Source: Variovorax sp. PMC12 (GTDB taxonomy: Bacteria; Pseudomonadota; Gammaproteobacteria; Burkholderiales; Burkholderiaceae_C). Taken from it: 64,000 nt of DNA. This document shows positions 17,453-25,506 of this stretch, in pieces. Positions within the stretch are counted from its first letter, which is position 1; each line of letters starts with the position of its first letter. The stretch is taken from assembly GCF_003019815.1 (NCBI RefSeq), contig NZ_CP027773.1, positions 1,189,001 to 1,253,000 on the forward strand, written 5' to 3'. Both the position numbers and the translations under genes were made by a program. The notes beneath the pieces are model-generated. The model did no database searches, was not told the origin of the DNA, and worked only from the letters and a program-made list of their open reading frames with translations.

Positions 17453-18684
17453 GCGGCCTCCTTGCAAGGCTGCTGCGCGAGCGCCCGCCCCATTGCGTCG
17501 ATCAGCCGCGCCACGTCGGCCTCCGTGTGGCTGGCCGACAGCGCGATGCGCAGCCGCGCGGTGCCCTCGGGCACGGTGGGCGGGCGGATCGCGCCGACGC
17601 GCAGGCCCTGTGCATCGAGCAGCGCCATCATGCGCATCGCGCGCGCGTTGTCCCCGACGATCAGCGGCTGTATTGCCGTGGGCGACGGCGGCAACCACGC
17701 GCCGCCATCGCGGGGCAGCAGCCCGGCCAGCCCCTGCCGCAGCTGCGCAATGCGGGCCTGCAGCCGGCCGCGCCGCTCGTCGCCCTCATCGCCTTCGATC
17801 AATGAAAGGCTGGCGAGCAAGGCATGCGCCACGGCCGGCGGCGCGGCCGTGGTGAAGATGTAGGGCCGCGCGCGCTGCACCAGGTAATCGACGACGGTGC
17901 GGTGCGCCGCCACGAAGGCGCCCGCCACGCCCGCCGCCTTGCCCAGCGTGCCCACCAGCACCAGCCGCTCGGAGCGCAAGCCCATGGCTTCGAGCACGCC
18001 GCGCCCCGTCGCGCCCAGCACCCCGAAGCCGTGTGCATCATCGAGCACCAGCCAGGCGTCGTGCCGCTCGGCCAGCGCCAGCAGTTTGGCCACCGGCGCG
18101 ATGCATCCGTCCATGCTGAACACCGCGTCGCTCACGATGAGCTTGACCGGCGCATCGCAGGCGCCGAGCTGCGCGTCGAGCGCGGCAACGTCGTGATGCG
18201 GATAGCGCTCGACGCGGGCCTTGGCCAGGCGCGCGCCGTCGATCAGCGAGGCGTGGTTGAGCGCTTCCGAGAAGATCACCGCCTCCGCACCGCCCAGCGC
18301 CGACAGCACCGCGAGGTTGGCCATGTAGCCGGTGCAGAAGAACAGGCTGCGCGCCTCGGGGATGAACGGAGCCATCCAGTCCGCGAGCCGCTCTTCGAGC
18401 TGCGCATGAGCGCGCGAGTGGCCCAGGATCAGGTGCGAACCGCCGCTGCCCGTACCGTACAGCGCGGCGCCTTCGGCCCAGGCCGCCGCCAGCGCGGGAT
18501 GCGCGGCAAGGCCCAGGTAGTCGTTGCTGCTGAAGCCGAGCATGGTGCGCGGCGCCGAGGCACCGTGCAGCGTGAGCGTCTGCCGGGGCGCGCAGGCGGT
18601 CTCGGCGATCTGGCGGCGGCGGCGCAGCGATTGCGCGTCGAGCGCATCGATCTCGTCCTGCAGGCGGTCAAGCAAGCGCGACAT
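17449..18684 (-). CDS. bioF: 8-amino-7-oxononanoate synthase
   Basis: 411 residues starting MSRLLDRLQDE; an ATG 8 codons upstream (18708) is possible. PLP enzyme condensing pimeloyl-ACP/CoA with alanine. Visible family motifs: GFSSNDYLGLAAHP, GTGSGGSHLILGHS, FFCTGYMANLAVLSAL, DDAHGFGVLGATGRG (PLP-ring Asp and His) and VGTLGKAAGVAGAF with the Schiff-base Lys. Its start overlaps the bioA stop by 17 bp and its end overlaps bioD. Slightly longer than E. coli BioF (384). Confidence 0.93.
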   Translation of the reverse strand: MSRLLDRLQDEIDALDAQSLRRRRQIAETACAPRQTLTLHGASAPRTMLGFSSNDYLGLAAHPALAAAWAEGAALYGTGSGGSHLILGHSRAHAQLEERLADWMAPFIPEARSLFFCTGYMANLAVLSALGGAEAVIFSEALNHASLIDGARLAKARVERYPHHDVAALDAQLGACDAPVKLIVSDAVFSMDGCIAPVAKLLALAERHDAWLVLDDAHGFGVLGATGRGVLEAMGLRSERLVLVGTLGKAAGVAGAFVAAHRTVVDYLVQRARPYIFTTAAPPAVAHALLASLSLIEGDEGDERRGRLQARIAQLRQGLAGLLPRDGGAWLPPSPTAIQPLIVGDNARAMRMMALLDAQGLRVGAIRPPTVPEGTARLRIALSASHTEADVARLIDAMGRALAQQPCKEAA

Positions 18685-20050
18685 CGCGGGCTCCTTCTTG
18701 CTGTTCACCGGTGGCCGCTACCGCCTTCAGCGTGGCCAGCGTGCCGTCGACCAGCAGGTCGATCTCGCCGTCGTCGATGGCATACGGCGGCATCAGGTAA
18801 ACGGTGTTGCCGATCGGGCGCATCAACAGCCCGTGGCCGCGCGCGACCATGTGGAACCGTTCGGCGAAGGGCGCGCCCGGCTCGCGCACGTCGAACGCGG
18901 TGATCAGGCCCTGCTGGCGCAGGTGGTCGGCCGGCAAGCCTTCGAGCCCGTCATGCAGCCTTTGCAGCAGGCGCGCGGCACGGGCGCGGTTGCGCCGCAA
19001 CACGTCTTCGCTGTCGAACAGGTCGAGCGTGGCCAGCGCCGCGCGGCAGGCCAGCGCGTTGCCGGTGTACGAGTGCGAATGCAGAAAGCTGCGCGCCGCG
19101 TCGTCGTCGACGAAGGCCGCGTAGATCTCGTCGCGCGTCATCACCAGCGCGAGCGGCAGGTAGCCGCCGCTGATGCCCTTCGACAGGCACAGGAAGTCCG
19201 GCCAGATGCCGGCCTGCTCGCAGGCGAAGAAGCTGCCGGTGCGGCCGCAGCCGACCGCTATTTCGTCGGCGATCAGGTGCACCTCATGACGGTCGCACAG
19301 CGCGCGCACGCGCCGCAGGTATTCGGGGTCGTGCATCGCCATGCCGGCGGCGCATTGCACCAGCGGCTCGAGGATGACGGCGGCGATGCTGTCGTGGTGC
19401 GCGGCCAGCAAAGCCTCGAGTTCGGCGGCGGCGCTGCGCGCCACGTCGGCGGGGCTTTCGCCCGGCAACGCGCTGCGCGCATCCGGCGAGGCGACGAGGT
19501 GCGCGTTCGCGAGCAGCGGCGCGTAGGCGTCGCGGAACACCGGCACGTCGGTCACGTGCAGCGCGCCCAGGGTCTCGCCGTGGTAGCCCTGGCGCAGCGC
19601 CACGAAGCGCTGCTTGCCGCCACGACCGGCATTGCGCCAGGCATGGAAGCTCATCTTCAGCGCGATCTCCACCGCCGAAGCGCCGTCGGACGCATAGAAG
19701 CAATGGCCCAGCGCATGGCCCGTGAGCGCCGACAGGCGCTCGGCCAGTTCCACCGCCGGCGCATGCGTGCAGCCCGCGAGCATCACGTGCGGCAGCGTGT
19801 CGAGCTGTGCCTTCAGCGCGGCATTGATGGCCGGATGCGCATGGCCGAACAGGTTGACCCACCATGAGCTGGTCGCATCCATGTAGCGCCTGCCTTCGTG
19901 GTCGAACAGCCAGACGCCCTGGCCGCGCGCGATGGGCAGCGGCGGCGCGGCTTCGAGCCGGATGCTCTGGGTGCATGGGTGCCACACATGGCGCCGGCTG
20001 CGTTGCTGCCAGCCGGCATTGCCGGAAGAGAAATCGGTCGTCGAGGGCAC
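18668..20050 (-). CDS. bioA: Adenosylmethionine-8-amino-7-oxononanoate aminotransferase
   Basis: 460 residues starting MPSTTDFSSGN. Class-III PLP aminotransferase converting KAPA to DAPA with SAM as amino donor. Motifs: MDATSSWWVNLFGHAHP (substrate-binding Trp pair), HCFYASDGASAVEIALKM, ADEIAVGCGRTG, LSKGISGGYLPLALV with the PLP Lys, and YTGNALACRAALATL. First gene of the bioA-bioF-bioD unit; bioB and bioC are not in the window. The promoter must lie in the 296-bp gap upstream. Confidence 0.93.
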   Translation of the reverse strand: MPSTTDFSSGNAGWQQRSRRHVWHPCTQSIRLEAAPPLPIARGQGVWLFDHEGRRYMDATSSWWVNLFGHAHPAINAALKAQLDTLPHVMLAGCTHAPAVELAERLSALTGHALGHCFYASDGASAVEIALKMSFHAWRNAGRGGKQRFVALRQGYHGETLGALHVTDVPVFRDAYAPLLANAHLVASPDARSALPGESPADVARSAAAELEALLAAHHDSIAAVILEPLVQCAAGMAMHDPEYLRRVRALCDRHEVHLIADEIAVGCGRTGSFFACEQAGIWPDFLCLSKGISGGYLPLALVMTRDEIYAAFVDDDAARSFLHSHSYTGNALACRAALATLDLFDSEDVLRRNRARAARLLQRLHDGLEGLPADHLRQQGLITAFDVREPGAPFAERFHMVARGHGLLMRPIGNTVYLMPPYAIDDGEIDLLVDGTLATLKAVAATGEQQEGARDVALA

Positions 20051-20346
20051 CCGTGCATTCCTTTGGAGAGGGACTGAGGCGCGGGATCGTATAGAGGCGT
20101 TACGCCGCGGGCAAACAGGCTTCGAGGGCGTGACAAGACGGTGTGTTGGGCGATGTTGACAGGGGTAGAACGCGCGTTGGAGTCAACGTCGCGCAAGACA
20201 ACCGCATCGTGCAAGCGAGCCAGCATGCGGGCTCGTTGCAAGTTGTCAGGCTGCCGCCAGAGAACGCTGTGGAATGTCCGATTCGCGCGAGCGACAGAGC
20301 CGCTTCCGCGATTTTCGGCCACGCGATTGGCGCGTTGCCGACATCG
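20051..20346. other. Intergenic region upstream of bioA, containing a hairpin
   Basis: No convincing gene is seen. A candidate extended -10 for bioA (TATACG on the minus strand, near 20089-20094) lies about 40 bp before its ATG. At 20211-20239 there is an imperfect inverted repeat, GCAAGCGAGCC / GGCTCGTTGC with an 8-nt loop and one bulged G. It lacks a T-tract, so it may be an operator or RNA structure rather than a terminator. No typical BirA or BioR box was recognised. Confidence 0.35.
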
Positions 20347-21210
20347 CTAACCTGGGCTTTTTCTGACCAGCGCGGTGATGTAGCCCGCCAGCGTGATCGC
20401 GCCGCACTCCGGCCGCTGCGGCGCGAACCTGTTTTCGAGCGTGATGCGCGTCATCGCCGCATAAGACCTGGCCGCGGCGTTCGAAAAGCCCAGCGCCTCG
20501 AATGCCGGCACCCATTGCGCCTGCGGCGTCTGCACTGCCTCCACCGGCCGCCCCAGGGCCTCTGCGAAAGCCGCCGCCACGTCGGCCGACGAGTAGCGCG
20601 CCGGCCCTTCGACATGGTGCGGCCCCGAAGACTCGGCCGGCCCCAGCATCAGCTTTGCAGCGAACTCGCCCAGATCGTGCGGCGCGACCATCGGCAGCGT
20701 GAAATCCGGCGGGTACATGGTGTGCACCTTGCCCTCTTCGCGCGCGGTCTTGAGCGACGCGTCCCAGTTGCTCATGTAGTAGGCCGCGCGCAACGCGCTG
20801 AACGGCACCGGCCCGGCCTGCAGCGCCTGTTCCATCTCGTGGAGCACGCCGAGGTCGCCAATGCCTTCGCCGGGCTGCGCGCCATACACCGATTCGGCAA
20901 CGATCTTCTCTGGCCTGCAGCCCTCGAGCGCGGCCAGGATGGCGCGCAAGCTGCGGCGTTCCTCGGCGACCGTGTCGGTGGACGGGGGCGCCGGCGGGTT
21001 CAGCACGAAGATTCTCTTGGCGCCCTGGAACACACGGTGCAGCGCGGGCGTGTCGAACACGTCGACTTCCGCCACGCGCGCGCCCTTGCGGCGCAGCGCC
21101 TCGGTCTTGCTCGCATCACGCGTCAGCACGGTGACGGGCTCGTTGCGCCCGAGCAAGGCCTGCGCTAGCGCCAAGCCGACGTGTCCCGTCGCGCCAAGAA
21201 TGATGTGCAT
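20347..21210 (-). CDS. NmrA/NAD(P)-binding atypical SDR family protein
   Basis: 287 residues starting MHIILGATGHVGLALAQALL, where GATGHVG is the dinucleotide-binding loop. NmrA-like/atypical short-chain dehydrogenases act as redox sensors or quinone/NADPH-dependent reductases; no Tyr-x3-Lys active-site pair is obvious (VAESVYGAQPG only), so it may be non-catalytic. HHVEGPARYSSADVAAAFAEALGRPV is the usual C-terminal domain motif of the family. Possibly in one unit with the following small basic protein (18-bp gap). Confidence 0.82.
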   Translation of the reverse strand: MHIILGATGHVGLALAQALLGRNEPVTVLTRDASKTEALRRKGARVAEVDVFDTPALHRVFQGAKRIFVLNPPAPPSTDTVAEERRSLRAILAALEGCRPEKIVAESVYGAQPGEGIGDLGVLHEMEQALQAGPVPFSALRAAYYMSNWDASLKTAREEGKVHTMYPPDFTLPMVAPHDLGEFAAKLMLGPAESSGPHHVEGPARYSSADVAAAFAEALGRPVEAVQTPQAQWVPAFEALGFSNAAARSYAAMTRITLENRFAPQRPECGAITLAGYITALVRKSPG

Positions 21211-21228
21211 CGCCAGCGCCCCGGACGC

Positions 21229-21540
21229 TCAGCCGCGCTTCTCGGCGTTGCGCTTGCGGGTGGCGGCGGCTTTCCTGGCCGAGGCGGAACGCTCGGCCGC
21301 CGTGCGGTGCGCCGCGGCGGCGCCACCCAGCCGGCCGCCCTTGCGCGCCGGCGCGTGGTTCTCGGCCTTGCCACGGCCCGAGCCCGACTTCTTTCCGCCG
21401 CCGGTCTCGGCGTTCACCGTGGCCCAGGCGCGGCGCTCGGCTTCGGCCTTGCCGACGCCGCGATGTTCGTAGCCTTCCTCGATGTGCTCGGCCTGCCGCT
21501 TCTGCTTGTCCGAATAGGACGACTTGTCGCCTCTTGGCAT
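21229..21540 (-). CDS. Small basic protein often annotated as plasmid stabilization protein
   Basis: 103 residues starting MPRGDKSSYSDKQKRQAEHIEEGYEHR (here shortened in sense, with RGDKSSYSDKQKRQAEHI as the hallmark). Rich in Lys, Arg, Ala and Gly; the C-terminal part (TAAERSASARKAAATRKRN) is histone-like. Proteins with this RGDKSxYxDKQKR N-terminus are widespread and are labelled plasmid stabilization proteins by similarity, without firm function. Nucleic-acid binding is plausible from charge. Confidence 0.65.
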   Translation of the reverse strand: MPRGDKSSYSDKQKRQAEHIEEGYEHRGVGKAEAERRAWATVNAETGGGKKSGSGRGKAENHAPARKGGRLGGAAAAHRTAAERSASARKAAATRKRNAEKRG

Positions 21541-21666
21541 GTTGCTGCTCCTGCAAGGTTGAGGAGCTTTCGATGCTGGAGATGCAAGCGGCCGTGCGGG
21601 TAAGAAGACGCAAGCGCCTCGCGTAAGCGCTGTCTGTCTTGTGTCAAGGGCGCGTCAGCAGGCCAC

Positions 21667-22368
21667 TCACGCCGGCGTGCCGGCGAGCAGCGGCACCGGT
21701 GCTGCCAGCGAAGCCACCATGGCCAGCAGCGTGTCGCCGAAGCCGCCGCGCGCACGCGCATCGGTGCGCGCGCTGGTGGTGACGCGCGGGCCGGCGCTCC
21801 AGGCAATGCGCGCACCGCTGGCCTCCAACGCCTCGACCAGCGCCACGTCCTCGCTGCAGGCCAGCGGCGCGAAGCCGCCGGCACGGCGATAGGCCTCGGC
21901 CGCCACGCCGAGGTTGGCGCCGTGCACATGCCGGTGATTGTCGGCATGCGTGTAGCGGCTGTCGAAATGCGCCCTCGCCCGCTCGCCTTCGGCGCCGAGC
22001 ACGCTCCAGTCGTCCACGCTGACGCAGCCGCACACCGCATCGGCGTTTTCGGCCAGTTGCATCGCCAGCCAGTCGGGGGCGACCACGGTGTCGGCATCGG
22101 TGAAGGCCAGCCAGCGCGCGCCGGCCTCGATGCACAGCTCGGCACCACGGGCACGCGCAATGCCGACGTTGCGCACGTCGAGCGCCAGCCGCGCCACGCG
22201 GTGCTGCTCCGCGATGCGCTCGCTGCCGTCGGTGCAGCTGTCGAGCACCACGATCACGCCGACCGGCTCACCGCACAGCGATTCGTGCCGCGCCGCGACC
22301 CAGACGGCTGCCAGCGTGGCGCCCAGCCGTTCGCATTCGTTGTGCGCGGGAATGACGACCCCGATCAC
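21667..22368 (-). CDS. Family 2 glycosyltransferase
   Basis: 233 residues if GTG at 22368 is used (VIGVVIPAHNECERL); GTG overlaps the methyltransferase stop as GTGA. GT-A fold: nucleotide-binding start VVIPAHNE, VVLDSCTDGSERIA, metal-binding DxD in FTDADTVVAPDW, acceptor/catalytic region SEDVALVEALE. There is no clear transmembrane anchor. Last of four coupled genes with an acyl-CoA-dehydrogenase-like protein, a PIG-L deacetylase and a NodS-like methyltransferase, so it probably makes or extends a small glycoconjugate that the others modify. Donor sugar unknown. Confidence 0.82.
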   Translation of the reverse strand: MIGVVIPAHNECERLGATLAAVWVAARHESLCGEPVGVIVVLDSCTDGSERIAEQHRVARLALDVRNVGIARARGAELCIEAGARWLAFTDADTVVAPDWLAMQLAENADAVCGCVSVDDWSVLGAEGERARAHFDSRYTHADNHRHVHGANLGVAAEAYRRAGGFAPLACSEDVALVEALEASGARIAWSAGPRVTTSARTDARARGGFGDTLLAMVASLAAPVPLLAGTPA

Positions 22369-22970
22369 CGGATGCCCTCGCGCTGCGCCACCGAGCGGCC
22401 GTCGCGCGCCCATGCATGCAGCACGAAGTCGTCTTCCTCGTGAAGCACGAGGCGCGCGAGGCCGAGTGCGCCGAGGATGCCGTGCACCTCGTCCGTCGGC
22501 AGGCTTCGCTGCTCGAAGCCGGGCCGCCAGTCGCAGGCCACCAGAGTGCCGTCCGCGGCCAGCGAGGCTTTGCAGCATTCAGCCACGCGCTGCATGTCCG
22601 CGCGCTGCAGGAAGTAGCCGACTTCGCTGAGCACGATCAGGTCGAAGGGGCCGGCGTCCCGCGGCCAGTCGCCGGGCAGCGCGTGCTGTTCGACACGCAC
22701 GTTGGTCAATTCGCGGGTGCGCTCTTGCGTGATCTGCACCGCGCGGTCGGAAAAATCGCTCGCCAGCAGTCGCCCGCAGCGTGCCGCGAGCGCATGCGTG
22801 AGTTCGCCGGCGCCGCAGCCGGGTTCATAGGCCTTGGCGTAGTGCTGCCGCGGCAGCGCGGCCAGCAGCACGGCGCGCTTGCGGGCTTCATACCAGCGGT
22901 CGCGCAGCGCATACGGGTCGTCGCTGTGCGCATAGAGCGCGTCGAAATAGGGGCGCTGTCCATCGGTCAC
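22365..22970 (-). CDS. NodS-like SAM-dependent methyltransferase
   Basis: 201 residues starting MTDGQRPYFDALYAHSDDP. Class-I methyltransferase; motif I is AYEPGCGAGELTHALA (~48-63), motif II-like LLASDFSDRAVQIT and motif IV FDLIVLSEVGYFL. Overall pattern and length (~200) match the NodS family, whose namesake N-methylates the deacetylated glucosamine of rhizobial Nod factor. ATGA overlap with the PIG-L gene upstream and GTGA overlap with the GT2 gene downstream imply tight co-expression. Actual substrate not known. Confidence 0.8.
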   Translation of the reverse strand: MTDGQRPYFDALYAHSDDPYALRDRWYEARKRAVLLAALPRQHYAKAYEPGCGAGELTHALAARCGRLLASDFSDRAVQITQERTRELTNVRVEQHALPGDWPRDAGPFDLIVLSEVGYFLQRADMQRVAECCKASLAADGTLVACDWRPGFEQRSLPTDEVHGILGALGLARLVLHEEDDFVLHAWARDGRSVAQREGIR

Positions 22971-23728
22971 AGGAACACCACCTCGTAAGGCCGCGCGGCG
23001 CGTTGCACGGTGGTTTCGCGAAGCACCGGGCCGGAACCGGTGGACGCGTCACTGCGCAACTGGCTGGTGAAGGCCTGTACCGCCGCGCGCTTGCGGCGCG
23101 CGGCTTCCTCGCTGAGCAACAGGCGAAAGGCGTGCTGCCACGGCATGCGCGCATCGCCGGGGTGCGACCAATGCCAGCCCCAGACCGGCACTTCGACCAG
23201 CCGCGCGCCCGCGCTCGCCGCAGCCATGGCACAGGCCTCGCCGGTGGCTTCGTGGTCGGGGTGGCCGTCGTGGCGCCAGGTGGTGAAGACCACGTCGCGA
23301 GGCCGCAGCAGCGACACCAGGCGCGCCGCGAGCACCGCCCGCTGCGCCTTCAGTCCGCCATCGGGCATGCCCAGCCGCGTGGGCGCGATGCCGTCCAGCC
23401 CCAGGCGATGCAGCGCCCTCAGGCTCTCGCGCGGGCGGGCCTGCGCGAGCCGCTCGGGCGGCCATTCGGTGGACCCCTGATGGCTGGCGGTGCCGTCGGT
23501 CACGGCGATCACTTCCACCGGCGTGCCGCTGTCGGCAAGCTGCGCGAGCAGTCCCCCGACGGCCAGCACCTCGTCATCAGGGTGCGGCGCGACCACGACC
23601 GCGCGCGAACCCGCGGGAACCAGATCGTGCGGCGCGACCGTGGGCAGGCCCGCCAGGCCGGGCCAGTTGCGCCATTCGGCTTCGGTCGTGCCTTCGCCGC
23701 GGATGGCGCGGCTTTCTACAGCGTCCAT
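22967..23728 (-). CDS. PIG-L (LmbE-like) family deacetylase
   Basis: 253 residues starting MDAVESRAIRG. Zn-dependent N-deacetylase of N-acetylglucosamine-type conjugates. Metal/catalytic motif VVVAPHPDDEVLAVGG (~44-59; P-H-P-D-D-E) and second metal motif WRHDGHPDHEATGEA are both intact, predicting an active enzyme. No signal peptide, so cytoplasmic. It overlaps the upstream acyl-CoA-dehydrogenase-like gene by 13 bp and the methyltransferase gene by 4 bp. Confidence 0.87.
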   Translation of the reverse strand: MDAVESRAIRGEGTTEAEWRNWPGLAGLPTVAPHDLVPAGSRAVVVAPHPDDEVLAVGGLLAQLADSGTPVEVIAVTDGTASHQGSTEWPPERLAQARPRESLRALHRLGLDGIAPTRLGMPDGGLKAQRAVLAARLVSLLRPRDVVFTTWRHDGHPDHEATGEACAMAAASAGARLVEVPVWGWHWSHPGDARMPWQHAFRLLLSEEAARRKRAAVQAFTSQLRSDASTGSGPVLRETTVQRAARPYEVVFL

Positions 23729-24738
23729 GGCGACGTTCCCTCTTCGGTGTTGCTGGTGATGATCGACTGGCCCAGCGCCGCGAGGTCGCGCTCGGCATGG
23801 CTCTGGCGCAGGAACACCGGCAGATCGGCCATGGCGCGCGCGAACTTCGGTTCACGGCACAGCGGGCCGGCGCCCACCGCCCGGCCGGCGTGGTGCATGA
23901 GTTCTTCCGCAGCCCGCTCGACAGCGAGCCGGACCCGCATCGCGACGCGCTGCGCGTTGTCTCGCGGATGGCGGTCGATCCATTCGGCGGATTCGCGCAG
24001 CAATGCAGCGGCGCCGCCGAGCGCGACCTCCATGGCGCCCAGATGGGCCAGCCGGTGAGCGTCGGCCTTCGGCCCGGTGGATTCGCGAACCCGCCGAGCG
24101 ATGCCGAGCGCGCCGCCGAACCAGCAGGCGGCGATGCCCGCCCCGCCCTGCCAGAAGCCCGGGCGCCGCGTGTAGTCGCCGGGCTGGCCGACCAGCACGG
24201 CCCGCGCGTCGTCGAAGCGCACGTCCACGCTGGCGCTCGCGGCCATGCCGACGGCATGCCAGCCTTCGCCGGTCACGCGGACGCCGGGCTGGTCCATCGC
24301 GACCGCGGCCAGGCACGGTTGGCCTTCCGTATTCCAGCCGCTGACCACCGCATGCGTGACGCTGGCCGCGCCCGAGCACCAGGCCTTGGTGCCGTTCAGC
24401 CGCAGATCGCGCCCGCCTTCAGCCACTTCGAAAACAACGCGCGCATCGGGCGGCTCGGCGCACCACGTGCCCCAGCGCGCGCCCGGCGGGACGGCCGGCA
24501 CGCCGCCGCCGAGCTCGGCCAGGATGGCGAGCGCGTCGGTGTGGCCTTCGAACAGCTTGACGAGCGAGAGATCGTGCGCCGCGACTGCCGCCAGCACGCG
24601 CCAGCGCGCGAGGGTCTGGCCGCCGCCAGGCAGCGGCAGCACGTCGAGGCCCGCGTCGACCAAGTGCTTCAGCGCCAGATCGCGGCCATGCCGGAGCGTG
24701 AGGGAGGCAAGGGCATCGGCGGGGTCTGAATCGAACAT
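23716..24738 (-). CDS. Acyl-CoA dehydrogenase family protein
   Basis: 340 residues starting MFDSDPADALASLTLRHG, shorter than the usual ~380. The middle beta-domain is clear (DLRLNGTKAWCSGAASVTHAVVSG, VTGEGWHAVGMAASASVDVRFDD) and a C-terminal four-helix domain follows (LAHLGAMEVALGGAAALL, AEELMHHAGRAVGAGP). The N-terminal helical domain looks reduced and the catalytic Glu of acyl-CoA dehydrogenases was not located, so chemistry on a non-CoA substrate (for example flavin-dependent oxidation or halogen/nitro chemistry) is possible. First gene of the four-gene unit. Confidence 0.75.
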   Translation of the reverse strand: MFDSDPADALASLTLRHGRDLALKHLVDAGLDVLPLPGGGQTLARWRVLAAVAAHDLSLVKLFEGHTDALAILAELGGGVPAVPPGARWGTWCAEPPDARVVFEVAEGGRDLRLNGTKAWCSGAASVTHAVVSGWNTEGQPCLAAVAMDQPGVRVTGEGWHAVGMAASASVDVRFDDARAVLVGQPGDYTRRPGFWQGGAGIAACWFGGALGIARRVRESTGPKADAHRLAHLGAMEVALGGAAALLRESAEWIDRHPRDNAQRVAMRVRLAVERAAEELMHHAGRAVGAGPLCREPKFARAMADLPVFLRQSHAERDLAALGQSIITSNTEEGTSPWTL

Positions 24739-24760
24739 CGACCGACCTTAGAAAAGCCTC

Positions 24761-24782
24761 GCGCGCCGACCCGTCGGCGCGC
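24761..24782 (-). terminator. Hairpin between alkB-like and acyl-CoA-dehydrogenase-like genes
   Basis: GCGCGCCGAC-CC-GTCGGCGCGC is a perfect 10-bp inverted repeat with a 2-nt loop. Read on the minus strand it follows the alkB-like stop by about 90 bp and is followed by GAGGCTTTTCT, a weak T-run, so it is a plausible intrinsic terminator separating the two minus-strand units. Confidence 0.5.
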
Positions 24783-24872
24783 AGCACCGGCGCCTGTAGG
24801 AGCTTGGCTGTCGCTCGGCCTCTTCGTCGGTCTGCGCGCAAGCCCTGTCCTGCCCCCGCCGGTTGCGCGTGG

Positions 24873-25496
24873 TCAGCGTGCTCTACGTGTTCGCAGGGTG
24901 ATGGAGTAGCGCAGCGCCTCGGTCGGTGCAATGGCGTGTTGCCATGCCCAGCGCGCCGGCCCGCGCAGCAGGTACACCGAGCGCGGCTCGATCAGGAACT
25001 CGAGCGCGGCCGGCCCCGAGGCTGGTGCGCCCGGCACGTAGGGCCTGAACTGCATCACCGCGTCGTTGTGCAGCGAGACGCCGATGATGTCCTCGAACTC
25101 GGGCACGTCGCGGTGCCATCCGAGCGGCGTGCCGGGGCGGTACTCGGCGATCAGCATGTGGCCGAGGTCTTCGGGCGCGATGCCGGCCCACGCGGCAACC
25201 TTCGCGCGCAGCGGGTGCAGTGCTTCCGGCAGCGGCGGACCGGGCTTGAGGCGGTTGGTGCCGAAGTCATAGCTGCCGCCGAAGCTGGTGCCCCGGCGCC
25301 GCGCCGTGTATTCCTTGTAGCGCATCTCCTTGAGTGGCAGGCCCTGCACGATGCCCAGCAGGTCGGCCTCTTCGGCAAGCGACAGGAAGTCGCGCTCGTA
25401 GCGCAGGCCCTCGACGGCCGCCGCCGGCGCCTCGCCGAACAGGTCGGGGTGGGCGGCGTGCTCGAGGCGTCTGGCAGTGCGCGTCTTCCTTGTCAT
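24873..25496 (-). CDS. AlkB-like 2-oxoglutarate/Fe(II) dioxygenase (DNA/RNA demethylase)
   Basis: 207 residues starting MTRKTRTARRLEHAAH. Oxidative demethylation of alkylated bases or a related reaction. Iron ligands are visible as H128 and D130 in GWHRDVPEF and H187 in WAWQHAI; 2-oxoglutarate/substrate arginines follow in RYSITLRTRRAR. DFGTNRLKPG and SLHNDAVMQFRP match the ALKBH-type double-stranded beta helix. Length is typical of short AlkB homologues (~200). Stands alone, 11 bp upstream of the GH16 stop on the same strand. Confidence 0.85.
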   Translation of the reverse strand: MTRKTRTARRLEHAAHPDLFGEAPAAAVEGLRYERDFLSLAEEADLLGIVQGLPLKEMRYKEYTARRRGTSFGGSYDFGTNRLKPGPPLPEALHPLRAKVAAWAGIAPEDLGHMLIAEYRPGTPLGWHRDVPEFEDIIGVSLHNDAVMQFRPYVPGAPASGPAALEFLIEPRSVYLLRGPARWAWQHAIAPTEALRYSITLRTRRAR

Positions 25497-25506
25497 GTGC
25501 CCTCAG

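Noticed and set aside
20051..20346. Biotin repressor (BirA or BioR) box upstream of bioA
   Set aside because: No match to remembered consensus sequences could be found by eye.
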